From positions 1-60,484 of the forward strand of contig CAMJLI010000001.1 of assembly GCA_946406585.1 (NCBI GenBank): a stretch of DNA of 60,484 bases, given 5' to 3'. The notes beneath the pieces are model-generated. The model had not been told where the DNA came from, made no database searches, and saw only the letters and a list, made by a program, of their open reading frames with translations. Within the stretch, counting starts at the first letter, position 1. Each line of letters opens with the position of its first letter. This DNA is from an uncultured Prevotellaceae bacterium. GTDB lineage: Bacteria; Bacteroidota; Bacteroidia; Bacteroidales; Bacteroidaceae. Positions 36,711-45,038 of the stretch are shown one piece after another. The position numbers and the translations under genes are program-made.

Positions 36711-37262
36711 TCACTCGAAGATGCTAGCCCAATGACGGAAGCGTGCCACGCCTGCAGTTCCAAATTTTGAAAGGCTGCTTTCTGCTTGCTCTATGCTTTT
36801 CTCCTGGTCAAGGTGGGTCTTGGAGAAAAACTTGTCGGCATAGCAAATCAACTGTTCGGTTATTGTTTCAGGAAGAAAACTCTGATGGGGGAGGGGCAAT
36901 TGCTGGCTTGTGATGTCATCGAGTGAAAGGCCGGCGCCGGTATGTCGTTCACATATTCGAGCGTGTGCCTCGTAGCCTTCCGACCTCATGATGGATGCTC
37001 CAAGTATGCCATGGCAGATGTATGGCTCTTTGCCATGACAGTGGATGCCGGGGGCGTCGGTCAGGAATATGCCGATGTCGTGAAGCATGGCGGCTTCTTC
37101 CACAAAACGTAGGTCGAGGTTTAGTTCGGGGTGAGAAACGGCAATCTGTAGCGCTTTATGCGCTACAGATTGACTGTGGATTATTAGTATTTCACGCAAT
37201 TTTGTATCGTGCGGATAATACTTGTCTATGATTTTCTGGTAATCCAAGTATGCCATGGGCAT
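36711..37262 (-). CDS. HD-domain phosphohydrolase
   Basis: A 183-residue HD-superfamily protein. Metal-binding residues are visible: the first His in IIHSQSVAHKAL, the HD pair in EEAAMLHDIGIFL, then His residues in IHCHGKEPYICHGILGA and the C-terminal ERHTGAG. This is the HDIG-type layout of small nucleotide phosphohydrolases in Bacteroidetes. The substrate is unknown. Either of two ATGs (37262 or 37256) can serve as start. It follows the carboxyltransferase gene by 24 bases on the same strand. Confidence 0.82.
   Translation of the reverse strand: MPMAYLDYQKIIDKYYPHDTKLREILIIHSQSVAHKALQIAVSHPELNLDLRFVEEAAMLHDIGIFLTDAPGIHCHGKEPYICHGILGASIMRSEGYEAHARICERHTGAGLSLDDITSQQLPLPHQSFLPETITEQLICYADKFFSKTHLDQEKSIEQAESSLSKFGTAGVARFRHWASIFE
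37142..37172. repeat. Perfect 13-bp inverted repeat inside the HD gene
   Basis: CAATCTGTAGCGC, a 5-base loop TTTAT, then the exact complement. It is in the coding region (protein segment around HSQSVAHKALQIAVS) and has no U-tract. It is longer than chance would readily give. Confidence 0.8.
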
Positions 37263-37286
37263 TTTCTTGATTGATATCAGGTGGGG

Positions 37287-39065
37287 TTAATTGTCGTTCG
37301 GACGTTCAATATATGCTATGACATCACCCTTTTGCACTTTGCTGCCACGTTTGGCGTTGATTTCCACCAATTTGCCTCCAAGTGCCGCAGGCACGTCTAC
37401 AATCTCGCCCCATGGAGCTTGGATGTAGCAGAACTTGTCGCCTTCTTTGTATTCCTTGCCGATGAATGGTTCCACTGTGGGGGCGCATTCACCTTCACCA
37501 TTGAACTCCCAGTATATCTGACCCTTGACAGGTGCAACAACAGCATCAGCCTTGGCATGCTTGAATTCAGATAGCTGTTGGGGTGTGAGCTTGGCGCCGA
37601 GTTTCGCATCTTTGGCTTTTTGCAAGTCGGCAAGGAAGTTCTTCTTGGCCTGGCCGCTCTTGAAGTTGCGGTATTGCTCTGGGTGCATGCCAAGTTCGTA
37701 GAGCTCTTCGTCGTCTTGACCATATTCCCATCCGTTCTCGTCCATCTCCTTGCGGAAGTCATCGAGGGCATTCGGGATGAGTGTGTGTGGGTCTGCATCG
37801 GTGAACTCGCGTCCTTGTTTTGCTGCCAACTCTTTTAGTTCTGGAGCGATTTCGCCAGGTATGCGTCCGCTCTTTCCAAGAACCATGCCCCACATCGCAT
37901 CGTCCATCATAACATAGCGACCCTTGCCTTGCTCCAATGTGAGAAGGTTTGTCAGGGCGATGTTCTTCACGTATTGTGAGAATGGGGTAACCAGTGGTGG
38001 GTATCCAACCTTTGGCCAGACATAAGCCACTTCATCGAAGAGTTTTACCAACAGGTCGTCGATGCTCAGTTCTGGCTCACCTTTCTTGGCACGGGTCTTG
38101 TTGATGATTTGATGTATGCCGCCCAAGTCGGCCATCATGCTGCCCATCATGCCACCTGGCAGTCCGCATCCCAAGAGCAGAGAACTCATGTGTTTGTTGC
38201 CTGGGTTGATGAAATATCCCAGCCAGTCGTCGATGAACTCTTGTGTAAGTGAACGAGCCTTCATGTAGGCTTTCATGTTGATGTCTGCCACTTCAAATCC
38301 CTCGTTCTTCAACATGCTTTGCACGGAGATGATGTCGGGATGCACCTTTCCCCATGACAAAGGCTCGATGGCGGTGTCGATGATGTCGGCTCCATTGTTG
38401 CACACTTCGAGGATGGAAGCCATCGAGAGGCCCGGTCCGGAGTGGCCATGGTATTGGATGATGATGTCGGGATGCTTGTCTTTGATGGCTTTTGTCAATT
38501 TGCCTAGCATGGCTGGCTGTCCTATTCCTGCCATGTCCTTCAGACATATTTCCTGGGCGCCTGCTGCTATCACTTCGTCGGCGATGCGGCTATAGTACTC
38601 CACTGTGTGGACGGGAGAAGTGGTGATGCAGAGAGTGGCTTGTGGTGTCATGCCAGCCTCGAGAGCCCATTTGATGCTTGGAATGATGTTGCGTGTGTCG
38701 TTGAGACCGCAGAAAATACGTGGGATGTCGACACCTTGGGCATGCTTCACTTTATATTGCAATTGGCGCACATCATCTGGAACTGGGTACATGCGCAGTG
38801 CGTTGAGACCACGATCAAGCATATGGGTCTTTATGCCTACTTCGTTGAAAGGCTTGCAGAATGCTCTCACAGCAGCATTGGGATTCTCACCGGCCAATAA
38901 ATTTACTTGCTCGAAGGCTCCACCATTTGTTTCTACACGAGCAAAGCAACCCATGTCGATTATAGCTGGGGCTATGCGCTCTAACTGGTCCTTTCGAGGC
39001 TGAAATTTGCCTGACGATTGCCACATGTCCCTGTAGACAAGACTAAACTGGATTTTCTTTTTCAT
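37287..39065 (-). CDS. Oxaloacetate decarboxylase alpha / pyruvate carboxylase B-like carboxyltransferase, no biotin lysine
   Basis: A 592-residue protein; start at the ATG at 39065 (MKKKIQFSLVYRDMWQSSG). The N-terminal TIM barrel is a biotin-dependent carboxyltransferase of the DRE-TIM type. It has RD in YRDMWQSS, the lysine in CLKDMAGIGQP expected to be carbamylated, and the metal His pair in YHGHSGPGLSMA. The PycB/OadA helical domain follows. The C-terminal 70 residues look like a biotinyl domain, but where AMKM should be the sequence reads CYIQAPWGEIVDVPAALGG. The acceptor lysine is missing. The protein must use a separate biotin carrier, or the domain is structural. No other decarboxylase subunit is adjacent. 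Confidence 0.85.
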   Translation of the reverse strand: MKKKIQFSLVYRDMWQSSGKFQPRKDQLERIAPAIIDMGCFARVETNGGAFEQVNLLAGENPNAAVRAFCKPFNEVGIKTHMLDRGLNALRMYPVPDDVRQLQYKVKHAQGVDIPRIFCGLNDTRNIIPSIKWALEAGMTPQATLCITTSPVHTVEYYSRIADEVIAAGAQEICLKDMAGIGQPAMLGKLTKAIKDKHPDIIIQYHGHSGPGLSMASILEVCNNGADIIDTAIEPLSWGKVHPDIISVQSMLKNEGFEVADINMKAYMKARSLTQEFIDDWLGYFINPGNKHMSSLLLGCGLPGGMMGSMMADLGGIHQIINKTRAKKGEPELSIDDLLVKLFDEVAYVWPKVGYPPLVTPFSQYVKNIALTNLLTLEQGKGRYVMMDDAMWGMVLGKSGRIPGEIAPELKELAAKQGREFTDADPHTLIPNALDDFRKEMDENGWEYGQDDEELYELGMHPEQYRNFKSGQAKKNFLADLQKAKDAKLGAKLTPQQLSEFKHAKADAVVAPVKGQIYWEFNGEGECAPTVEPFIGKEYKEGDKFCYIQAPWGEIVDVPAALGGKLVEINAKRGSKVQKGDVIAYIERPNDN

Positions 39066-39119
39066 TGTTATCAGTTTAAAGTTTGATATAAAGGTTTTTT
39101 GTGCATTTTCTTTCGTGGG

Positions 39120-39150
39120 CAAAGTTAGAAAAAAAATGTAGAAAAGCAAA
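39120..39150 (-). promoter_or_regulatory. Promoter for the carboxyltransferase gene
   Basis: Minus-strand TTTG, a 19-base spacer and TAACTTTG: a full match to the Bacteroidetes consensus, giving a leader of about 48 nt. Confidence 0.75.
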
Positions 39151-39157
39151 CAATGAA

Positions 39158-39189
39158 CTTGTTTTTTTGTAGGAAATGCATTATTTTTG
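39158..39189 (+). promoter_or_regulatory. Promoter for the lipoprotein gene at 39230
   Basis: CTTG, a 20-base spacer and TATTTTTG. The start point would be near 39196. It is divergent from, and nearly touches, the carboxyltransferase promoter. Confidence 0.62.
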
Positions 39190-39229
39190 CACTCCATACC
39201 TGATTTCATTCTAAGAAAATCCTCTTGAT

Positions 39230-40021
39230 ATGCAATTGAGATATTTTACTCTTTTTTCACTACTCGTTGCTCTCGCCCTTTTTGTGGCGTGTGGAAAAGG
39301 TGAAGACAAACAAAGCATGAACGAAGATGTCATCCTGCCGAAGTCATACATTGCCGTCGGTGATTCCATGATTTACGGACTTGCTTGTGATGGCTGTTCT
39401 GATTCTGTGTTGGTGTTGCTTCCAGATTCAGGTGGAGACCCTGTTTATTACAACATACTTGAAGCCAGAATGAACCGCAAAGTGTTTGGACGACCAAGCG
39501 TTGGCGACAATTTGGCTATCATGATAGACTCTTTGAATCCAGATGTTGTCACAATGCTTGTCAATATCGAGAAAGTGAAAGGGACTTGGTATTATTACGA
39601 AATGCCCCACCTGCGCCATCATATTGCCCAACGTGACAGCAGCGCAGTGAAGAATGTGTTGACACCTGAGCAAATGGAACGGAGGGATTCGTTCCTAAGG
39701 TCATATATGGTGCCAAGGGAATACGTCTATACTCTTAAACGAGACTATACCATGGTGGCTTCTGGAGGACCACCACGCAATTCTTCACTCGATGCCAACA
39801 CTCCCGTTGAGTATCCTAAAATCAAACGTTACACGGAATGGCACCTGCATAATGGCAAGCTTATTCTGACATACGGAGGCATGGCGGTTTCAGGAGGGCG
39901 TGATTCTGTAGAGCTGGTCAACGATACTGCAGAATTTGTCTTGTTAAGGAGCGACACCATGGCTCTAAGAATCAATGGTGAGGTGAAGGGATTCAAGTTG
40001 AAACCTGACACCATTCAGTGA
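39230..40021 (+). CDS. Lipoprotein, unknown function
   Basis: A 263-residue protein with a lipoprotein signal peptide (MQLRYFTLFSLLVALALFVAC, lipidated Cys at 21) and GKGEDKQS after it. The body has two regions: an N-terminal beta-rich part with CDGCSDSVLVLLPDSGGDPVYY and repeated references to a small-molecule-binding-like fold (VGDNLAIMIDS), and a C-terminal part with FVLLRSDTMALRINGEVKGF. I do not recognise the family, though it reads like conserved Bacteroidales lipoproteins. It is a single-gene transcript convergent with queF. Confidence 0.7.
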   Translation: MQLRYFTLFSLLVALALFVACGKGEDKQSMNEDVILPKSYIAVGDSMIYGLACDGCSDSVLVLLPDSGGDPVYYNILEARMNRKVFGRPSVGDNLAIMIDSLNPDVVTMLVNIEKVKGTWYYYEMPHLRHHIAQRDSSAVKNVLTPEQMERRDSFLRSYMVPREYVYTLKRDYTMVASGGPPRNSSLDANTPVEYPKIKRYTEWHLHNGKLILTYGGMAVSGGRDSVELVNDTAEFVLLRSDTMALRINGEVKGFKLKPDTIQ

Positions 40022-40047
40022 GAAAGAAAGAGCTTTGGGGATGATGC

Positions 40048-40503
40048 TCAGGAATGGCTGAAAAGGCGCTCTTCAGCCATCTTCTCGTATTTCGTGCCTT
40101 TGATGCCATAGTTGGCAAAGGGGTGGATGCTGATGCCGCCACGAGGGGTGAACAGCCCTGTCACCTCTATATATTTGGGCTGCATGAGGGCTATCAGGTC
40201 TTTCATGATGATGTTCACGCAGTCTTCATGAAAGTCACCATGATTGCGAAAACTAAAAAGATACAATTTCAGACTCTTGCTCTCCACCAAGCGTTCGTCA
40301 GGGATATAGCTGATGATGATCTCTGCAAAGTCTGGCTGCCCGGTGATGGGACAAAGAGATGTGAATTCAGGGCAATTCAGCTTCACCCAGTAGTCGTTTC
40401 CCTTGTGCTTGTTCTCGAAACTCTCCAGTACTTCTGGCGAGTAGTTCATGGAGTATTTGGTGGTCTGGCCTAATGCCTTCAGGCCTTCTTCTTTTCTTTC
40501 CAT
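40048..40503 (-). CDS. queF: NADPH-dependent 7-cyano-7-deazaguanine reductase (preQ1 synthase)
   Basis: A 151-residue GTP-cyclohydrolase-I-fold enzyme reducing preQ0 to preQ1 for queuosine. The catalytic Cys lies in [19 protein letters not shown], the region that forms the covalent thioimide with preQ0, and the NADPH motif is [16 protein letters not shown]. The unimodular short length is the Bacillus type. Start at the ATG at 40503; it follows the transporter gene by 2 bases, so both sit behind the riboswitch described below. Confidence 0.95.
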   Translation of the reverse strand: MERKEEGLKALGQTTKYSMNYSPEVLESFENKHKGNDYWVKLNCPEFTSLCPITGQPDFAEIIISYIPDERLVESKSLKLYLFSFRNHGDFHEDCVNIIMKDLIALMQPKYIEVTGLFTPRGGISIHPFANYGIKGTKYEKMAEERLFSHS

Positions 40504-40505
40504 AA

Positions 40506-41195
40506 TCAAATTGTGAATATTTTGAGAATGTCATAATTGATGCCCTCGTCATAGACATCTTCTTCCTCGTGCTTTTTCACCCAATTCACCACTTTTATAG
40601 TGATGGGCAACACCACTATCTCATAAGATGTCTTGATCACAACTTGCCAGAACATAAGCATTGGCAGTTCGCTGGTTGGAATGACACCCATAAATGCGAT
40701 AGGGAAAAAAATCAAAGAATCGGCACCTTCACCCAAAATCGTGCTGAATATGGCGCGCAAAGAAAAATGCTTGCCTTTTGATTTCACTTTCATCTTGCTC
40801 ATGACATAGGCGTTGGTGAAACTGCCGATGATGAATGCCATGAATGATGCAAATGCTATGCGGGGGGCAAGTCCGAAGATGGCATGGAAACCTGCATCGT
40901 TGTCCCAATATGGCGCGCCTGGGATGATGTCGCACAACCCGCATACAGCAACAAAAAAGAAATCCATCAGGAATCCGGTCCAAATGAGAAGACGCACTTT
41001 GCTGTAGCCCCATACCTCACATACGCAGTCGTTTATGATGTATGAGATGGGAAATATCAAAATGCCGCCTGTTAAACTAATTGGGCCTAAGGCAATTTGT
41101 TTGGCACCCAAGAGGTTTGCTGTAATGAGGCAAACCGTGAAAAGTATGCTGAAAAGCATGAACAGCACACTTACTTTTGTCTGTTTTGTTTTCAT
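40506..41195 (-). CDS. yhhQ: Queuosine precursor transporter (YhhQ/QPTR)
   Basis: A 229-residue inner-membrane protein with about six helices ([70 protein letters not shown], each in part). The family hallmark is the acidic-helix region [15 protein letters not shown], followed by [10 protein letters not shown]. YhhQ imports preQ0/preQ1-type queuosine precursors. It leads the two-gene operon with queF, which processes the same molecule. Confidence 0.92.
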   Translation of the reverse strand: MKTKQTKVSVLFMLFSILFTVCLITANLLGAKQIALGPISLTGGILIFPISYIINDCVCEVWGYSKVRLLIWTGFLMDFFFVAVCGLCDIIPGAPYWDNDAGFHAIFGLAPRIAFASFMAFIIGSFTNAYVMSKMKVKSKGKHFSLRAIFSTILGEGADSLIFFPIAFMGVIPTSELPMLMFWQVVIKTSYEIVVLPITIKVVNWVKKHEEEDVYDEGINYDILKIFTI

Positions 41196-41198
41196 TTT

Positions 41199-41227
41199 CT
41201 TGTTTTTTAAGAGGTTGCAAGCACTCT
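41199..41227 (-). promoter_or_regulatory. preQ1-I-like riboswitch before yhhQ-queF
   Basis: On the minus strand the RNA reads AGAG, a 10-nt loop UGCUUGCAAC, CUCU, then an A-rich UUAAAAAA and CAAG. Stem P1 is AGAG/CUCU and stem P2 is loop CUUG with tail CAAG, making the H-type pseudoknot of preQ1-I riboswitches. The loop length, the AAC before the 3' strand and the A-rich tail match the known class. The CAAG of P2 ends 3 nt before the AUG of yhhQ, so ligand binding would hide the start region, meaning translational control. No folding program was run. Confidence 0.78.
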
Positions 41228-41245
41228 GTTTTCAAAAATAGTTTG

Positions 41246-41253
41246 CAAAGGTA
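41246..41253 (-). promoter_or_regulatory. -7 element (TACCTTTG) for yhhQ-queF
   Basis: Minus-strand TACCTTTG; transcription near 41239 would include the whole riboswitch. The -33 region is not a good match. Confidence 0.5.
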
Positions 41254-41294
41254 CACTTTTTCTCCCAAATAATGCACGTTTCAAATAAAAATAT

Positions 41295-41302
41295 TATTTT
41301 TG
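41295..41302 (+). promoter_or_regulatory. -7 element (TATTTTTG) for the thioredoxin-like gene
   Basis: TATTTTTG, 27-34 bases upstream of the start at 41329. The -33 is weak. It is divergent from the yhhQ promoter. Confidence 0.5.
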
Positions 41303-41328
41303 CAAACGAATTTTATGTGGTTTAAGAT

Positions 41329-42390
41329 ATGATGAAAAGACTTATTTCTGTTGTCATGGTTTCAGCCATTGCTACATTGGTAGGAGCACAGGTCCAAATG
41401 AAAGTTAGCGGCGTTTGTGCACCCGACGTGGATACGGTAGTGGTATTTGATTTGTCTCATGGTGTGACAAGGGCAAAAATACCTGCCAAAAATGGCTCTT
41501 TCTCTTCCACATTGCCTTTGAATGAAAATGAACTCGTGGGAGTGGGAGGGAAAAAGTACTACATGCCTTTTTTTGCTGATGAAAAAGGGGTAGTGATTGA
41601 CTTGGTGAAACGCACTCTTGTGGGGTCTCCTCTCAACGAGATGGCTTGCCGGTGTGATAACTCCATGGACTCTCTTGACGCGGTGATTACTGCAAAGATG
41701 GAAAAATTAATGCAACAGTCGAAAGAGGGTGACGAGGCCTTTGCACGTGAGCAAATGGAAAGTCTTATGAAAGAGCGACTGAACAAGCGCAATGAAATCC
41801 TCAAGCCATACAAGTTGACACTTGTTCCGGCTGCCTTCCTGCCAGACATGTGCATGGAGATGCCGTATGAAATGATTGAACCATGGCTCAAGGGGGAAGC
41901 GCCTTATCTTAGCCATCCAAGAATGCAGGTTGCCAAGAGTTATGCAGAAGGATTGAAGAAAAAAAGACCCGGACTCAAGTTTACCGACTTGACAATGAGA
42001 GACATGGATGGAAAAATCCGTCGCTTGAGCGAATGGTGTGGAAAGGGAAACTATGTGCTTGTGGATTTTTGGGCAAGCTGGTGTGGACCTTGCCGGCAGG
42101 AAATGCCCAATGTGGTGGAGTCTTATGTGAAATACCATTCCAAGGGGTATGAGATTGTTGGTGTTTCTTTCGACAGCAAGGCAGATCCTTGGAAGGCTGC
42201 TGTAAAGCAACTTGGTATGGACTGGGTGCAAATATCCGACCTGAAAGGTTGGCAAAGCGCTGCTTCAGATGCATACGGGGTGATTGCAATACCTTCTAAT
42301 ATACTGCTTGATGGAGAAGGAAAAATTGTAGCCTACGACCTTAGAGGTGAAAAACTGATGTCAAAGCTAAAAGAAATCTATGGCTTTTGA
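41329..42390 (+). CDS. TlpA/ResA-like thioredoxin-fold protein with N-terminal beta domain
   Basis: A 353-residue exported protein: signal peptide (about 1-20), then a DUF4369-like N-terminal beta domain (VQMKVSGVCAPDVDTVVVFDL) and helical linker. A C-terminal thioredoxin fold of the TlpA/AhpC type carries the active site VDFWASWCGPCRQEMPNVV with the CGPC redox pair. IPSNILLDGEGKIVAYDLRG contains the cis-proline, with serine rather than threonine after the isoleucine-proline. Such proteins act in the periplasm or at the outer membrane in thiol reduction or cytochrome maturation; the partner is not evident here. Confidence 0.88.
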   Translation: MMKRLISVVMVSAIATLVGAQVQMKVSGVCAPDVDTVVVFDLSHGVTRAKIPAKNGSFSSTLPLNENELVGVGGKKYYMPFFADEKGVVIDLVKRTLVGSPLNEMACRCDNSMDSLDAVITAKMEKLMQQSKEGDEAFAREQMESLMKERLNKRNEILKPYKLTLVPAAFLPDMCMEMPYEMIEPWLKGEAPYLSHPRMQVAKSYAEGLKKKRPGLKFTDLTMRDMDGKIRRLSEWCGKGNYVLVDFWASWCGPCRQEMPNVVESYVKYHSKGYEIVGVSFDSKADPWKAAVKQLGMDWVQISDLKGWQSAASDAYGVIAIPSNILLDGEGKIVAYDLRGEKLMSKLKEIYGF

Positions 42391-42417
42391 CCAAAGACAA
42401 TAGATGGCTCATTTTGA

Positions 42418-42467
42418 AAAAGTGGGTGCTCGAGATTATGAATCACATAATTCTGGGCACCCGCTTT
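42418..42467. terminator. Long hairpin between the thioredoxin gene and the exchanger gene
   Basis: AAAGTGGGTGC...GGCACCCGCTTT with a second inner pairing AGATTATG/CATAATTCT. It serves both converging genes. Confidence 0.75.
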
Positions 42468-42474
42468 GTTGTTG

Positions 42475-43422
42475 CTATATGGCTTGATAGATGAGCCAGC
42501 TCATGTAAATCCCAAATAGAATGGTGAGAACTGCGCCTTCCCACCGCTCCACCTTGAAGCGGGTGAATGAAAACAGCCATAGCAGGAAGATGCTGATAGT
42601 CATTGTTCCCAAGTCAATAGGAGTTATGCCGCTTATGTGCATGGGGCAAATAAGGCCTGTTGCACCAATAATCAGCAAGATGTTTATCACATTGCTGCCT
42701 ATTACATTGCCAATGGCGATGGCACTTTGACCTTTGCGGGCGGCTACCACGCTGGTGGCAAGTTCGGGCAAAGATGTGCCTCCTGCAACAATGGTCAGAC
42801 CGATGATGGCTTCCGATACACCTAATGACTGGGCTACCTTCGTGGCAGCATCAACGAATATGTTGCTGCCGAAAATAAGACATGCCAAACCTACTATCAC
42901 TAATGCTATTGCTTGAAGTATGGAATGTGGCTTGGCTTCTTCTTCTTCTGTATTGGAGGATGGGTCGGACCCTTTCTTCTTTGCATTCTTCAATGTCAAG
43001 AACATGAATAAGATAAATGCTGCAAACAATATTATGGCATCTATTCGTGATATGTCATGGTCGAGGCACATCAGCATCAAAGCCACACTCCCAAATACAG
43101 CCCATGGAATGTCTTTCTTCACAGTGCTGTGCAATATTGTCATAGGGGCTACCATGGCCGCTACACCAACAATTAGCATGGTGTTGAAGATGTTGCTGCC
43201 TACTACGTTGCCAACTGCCAAGTCGGGGGTGCTTTTCAATGCTGAAACCATGCTTATGCATAATTCAGGCATAGAGGTTCCCATGGCTACTATGGTCAGT
43301 CCGATTACGATTTGGGGGATTTTCAAACGTTGGGCAATGGCCACCGAACCATCGGTCATGCGGTCGGCTCCCCATATTACCAATACTATACCTAATACAA
43401 TTAATAATAGATTCAATATCAT
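42475..43422 (-). CDS. Calcium/sodium antiporter (YrbG/CaxA family)
   Basis: A 315-residue inner-membrane exchanger; start at the ATG at 43422 (MILNLLLIVLGIVLVIWGADRM). The two alpha-repeat motifs that line the ion path are visible: GLTIVAMGTSMPELCISMVSA with GNVVGSNIFN, and GLTIVAGGTSLPELATSVVAA with GNVIGSNVIN. The linker is charged (KKGSDPSSNTEEEEAK). The length is standard. It follows the Met-sulfoxide reductase gene by 47 bases on the same strand. Confidence 0.93.
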   Translation of the reverse strand: MILNLLLIVLGIVLVIWGADRMTDGSVAIAQRLKIPQIVIGLTIVAMGTSMPELCISMVSALKSTPDLAVGNVVGSNIFNTMLIVGVAAMVAPMTILHSTVKKDIPWAVFGSVALMLMCLDHDISRIDAIILFAAFILFMFLTLKNAKKKGSDPSSNTEEEEAKPHSILQAIALVIVGLACLIFGSNIFVDAATKVAQSLGVSEAIIGLTIVAGGTSLPELATSVVAARKGQSAIAIGNVIGSNVINILLIIGATGLICPMHISGITPIDLGTMTISIFLLWLFSFTRFKVERWEGAVLTILFGIYMSWLIYQAI

Positions 43423-43469
43423 TTTGATTGCTACTTTTTTGTTCTTGTTGAGGATTATGCTTTTCTTGA

Positions 43470-43970
43470 TTAATGAAACAAGTGACCCAACATGGCGCAA
43501 ATGATTTCCAAGCCTTCACGGTCTGTATCATCAAATGATTTCAATTCGGTTGAGTCGATATCAAGCACTGCCACCACTTCTCCATTTGAACCTTTGACAG
43601 GAACTACTATTTCAGAACGCGAGAGAGAAGAACATGCTATGTGCCCAGGGAATTGCTCCACATCATCTACGATGACTGTTTCCTCACGAACCCATGCGGA
43701 ACCACATACACCGCGACCGCGACCAATGCTGAAGCATGCAACAGTTCCTTGAAATGGACCCAATAGCAGATTTTCACCTTCCACAATATAGAAGCCCACC
43801 CAGAAAAAACGCTCGCCAAAAGCGGTACGTAGTGTGGCTGTCACGTTGGCCAAGACTCCTACGAGATTGCTTTCGCCTGCAATGAGACTCTCCAATTGTG
43901 GTATAAGTGATTGGTAGACTTCATGGCGGTCAGACTGCTCCTTAGTTTCTATTTGTATTTCCTTGCTCAT
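43470..43970 (-). CDS. msrC: Free methionine-(R)-sulfoxide reductase (GAF-domain fRMsr)
   Basis: A 166-residue GAF-domain protein; start at the ATG at 43970 (MSKEIQIETKEQSDRH), with the long upstream frame rejected. Three cysteines have the spacing of fRMsr enzymes: TVACFSIGRGRGVCGSAW (10 apart) and then HIACSSLSRSE (24 further). The substrate-pocket residues WVGFYIV and VAVLDIDS are also present. It repairs free Met-(R)-SO in the cytosol. A possible promoter (TTTG-N20-GTACTTTG) lies upstream, with one weak base pair in the -7. Confidence 0.9.
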   Translation of the reverse strand: MSKEIQIETKEQSDRHEVYQSLIPQLESLIAGESNLVGVLANVTATLRTAFGERFFWVGFYIVEGENLLLGPFQGTVACFSIGRGRGVCGSAWVREETVIVDDVEQFPGHIACSSLSRSEIVVPVKGSNGEVVAVLDIDSTELKSFDDTDREGLEIICAMLGHLFH

Positions 43971-44162
43971 ATCTGTCTCAATGGTTTTCAGCCTGCAAAG
44001 TACACTCTTTTTTTCGACATGACCAAATATGATGGCATGATAATATGTGTTTTTGGAAAAATACTTGGATAAAAGGTGAAGTAGGCTGAATGAAGGGCGG
44101 AAAGCATGGTTTGTAAATTTGGAAAGGAATTGTTGCATAAGCCAATAATAAAAGCGTGTTGA
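43971..44162. other. Gap with no gene seen
   Basis: The 331-base gap between msrC and the acetyltransferase gene holds a weak minus-strand promoter near 43990-44030, A/T-rich DNA with no convincing frame, and the plus-strand promoter at 44163-44194. No hairpin or repeat stands out. Confidence 0.6.
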
Positions 44163-44194
44163 TTTGGATTGTTCAAAATAAAGGGATATATTTG
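44163..44194 (+). promoter_or_regulatory. Promoter for the acetyltransferase gene
   Basis: TTTG, a 20-base spacer and TATATTTG: full consensus. The leader would be about 100 nt, longer than usual here. Confidence 0.75.
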
Positions 44195-44301
44195 CAGTTC
44201 GGTTAGGTGCATTTGTGTAAAACCTTCTTGCGAAAAACTTGTTGGGCAAATGGCCGTTTGATAGAGCAAAAAGTTCTTGTTATCAATTAATTATAAATGA
44301 A

Positions 44302-44886
44302 ATGACAGAAAAGGAGAAAATGCTGTCGGGTAATGTATATTCTGCAGTAGACCCACAATTGCTTGAGGAATTGATGGCAACTAAAGAGGTTGTCCGTGAA
44401 TATAATGCATTGCGTTCTTCTGAGCGCGAGAAAATGCTTGAATTGCTGAAAACGCTGTTGGGATACATTGCCGATGACAAGATAATAATCAACCAACCTT
44501 TCTATTGTGATTATGGAAAGCAAATAAGTGTGGGAAAGCGTTTCTTTGCCAATTTCAACTTCACAGTGCTCGACGAGGCTTGCGTCACTATTGGTGATGA
44601 CTGTTTTGTCGGACCTAATGTCAGCATATATACGGCTTGCCATAGTACAGACCCAAGACAACGGAACAGCCGAAAGGAATGGGCCATGCCTGTCAAGATA
44701 GGAGACAACGTATGGATAGGAGGAAGTGTGACCATCTTGCCTGGGGTGGTGATTGGCGATAATGTGACCATAGGTGCTGGCTCTGTGGTGGTGGACGACA
44801 TTCCGCCTTGTTCCATTGCTGTTGGTAATCCGTGCCGGGTGGTCAAAACACTGGATGCGCAGGAAGAGAAAAATGAAAGAGTGTAA
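44302..44886 (+). CDS. Sugar O-acetyltransferase (Maa/LacA/NodL family)
   Basis: A 194-residue left-handed beta-helix hexapeptide acetyltransferase; start at the ATG at 44302 (MTEKEKMLSGNVYSAVDPQLL). The N-terminal helix is typical of Maa. The catalytic His is in YTACHSTDPRQRNS. Hexapeptide turns run through PVKIGDNVWIGGSVTILPGVVIGDNVTIGAGSVVVDDIPP in short, ending AVGNPCRVVK. It moves acetyl from acetyl-CoA to a sugar hydroxyl; maltose, galactoside or a polysaccharide precursor are all possible. Confidence 0.9.
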   Translation: MTEKEKMLSGNVYSAVDPQLLEELMATKEVVREYNALRSSEREKMLELLKTLLGYIADDKIIINQPFYCDYGKQISVGKRFFANFNFTVLDEACVTIGDDCFVGPNVSIYTACHSTDPRQRNSRKEWAMPVKIGDNVWIGGSVTILPGVVIGDNVTIGAGSVVVDDIPPCSIAVGNPCRVVKTLDAQEEKNERV

Positions 44887-44973
44887 CTGTTTTTGGGCAT
44901 TTTTGCTTCATTTTTTATCTTTTATGTATCATTTTGCTGTTTCTTTTAAGAAGAAATGCTTTTTTACTTGCAT

Positions 44974-45007
44974 TTTGGCTTGATTTGTTCTTTTTTTTGT
45001 ACTTTTG
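44974..45007 (+). promoter_or_regulatory. Promoter for trpB2
   Basis: TTTG, a 22-base spacer and TACTTTTG. The leader would be about 25 nt, and no attenuator or leader peptide is visible. Confidence 0.6.
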
Positions 45008-45038
45008 CAATCCTTAATCATTTCATTCTTTTTTTATT

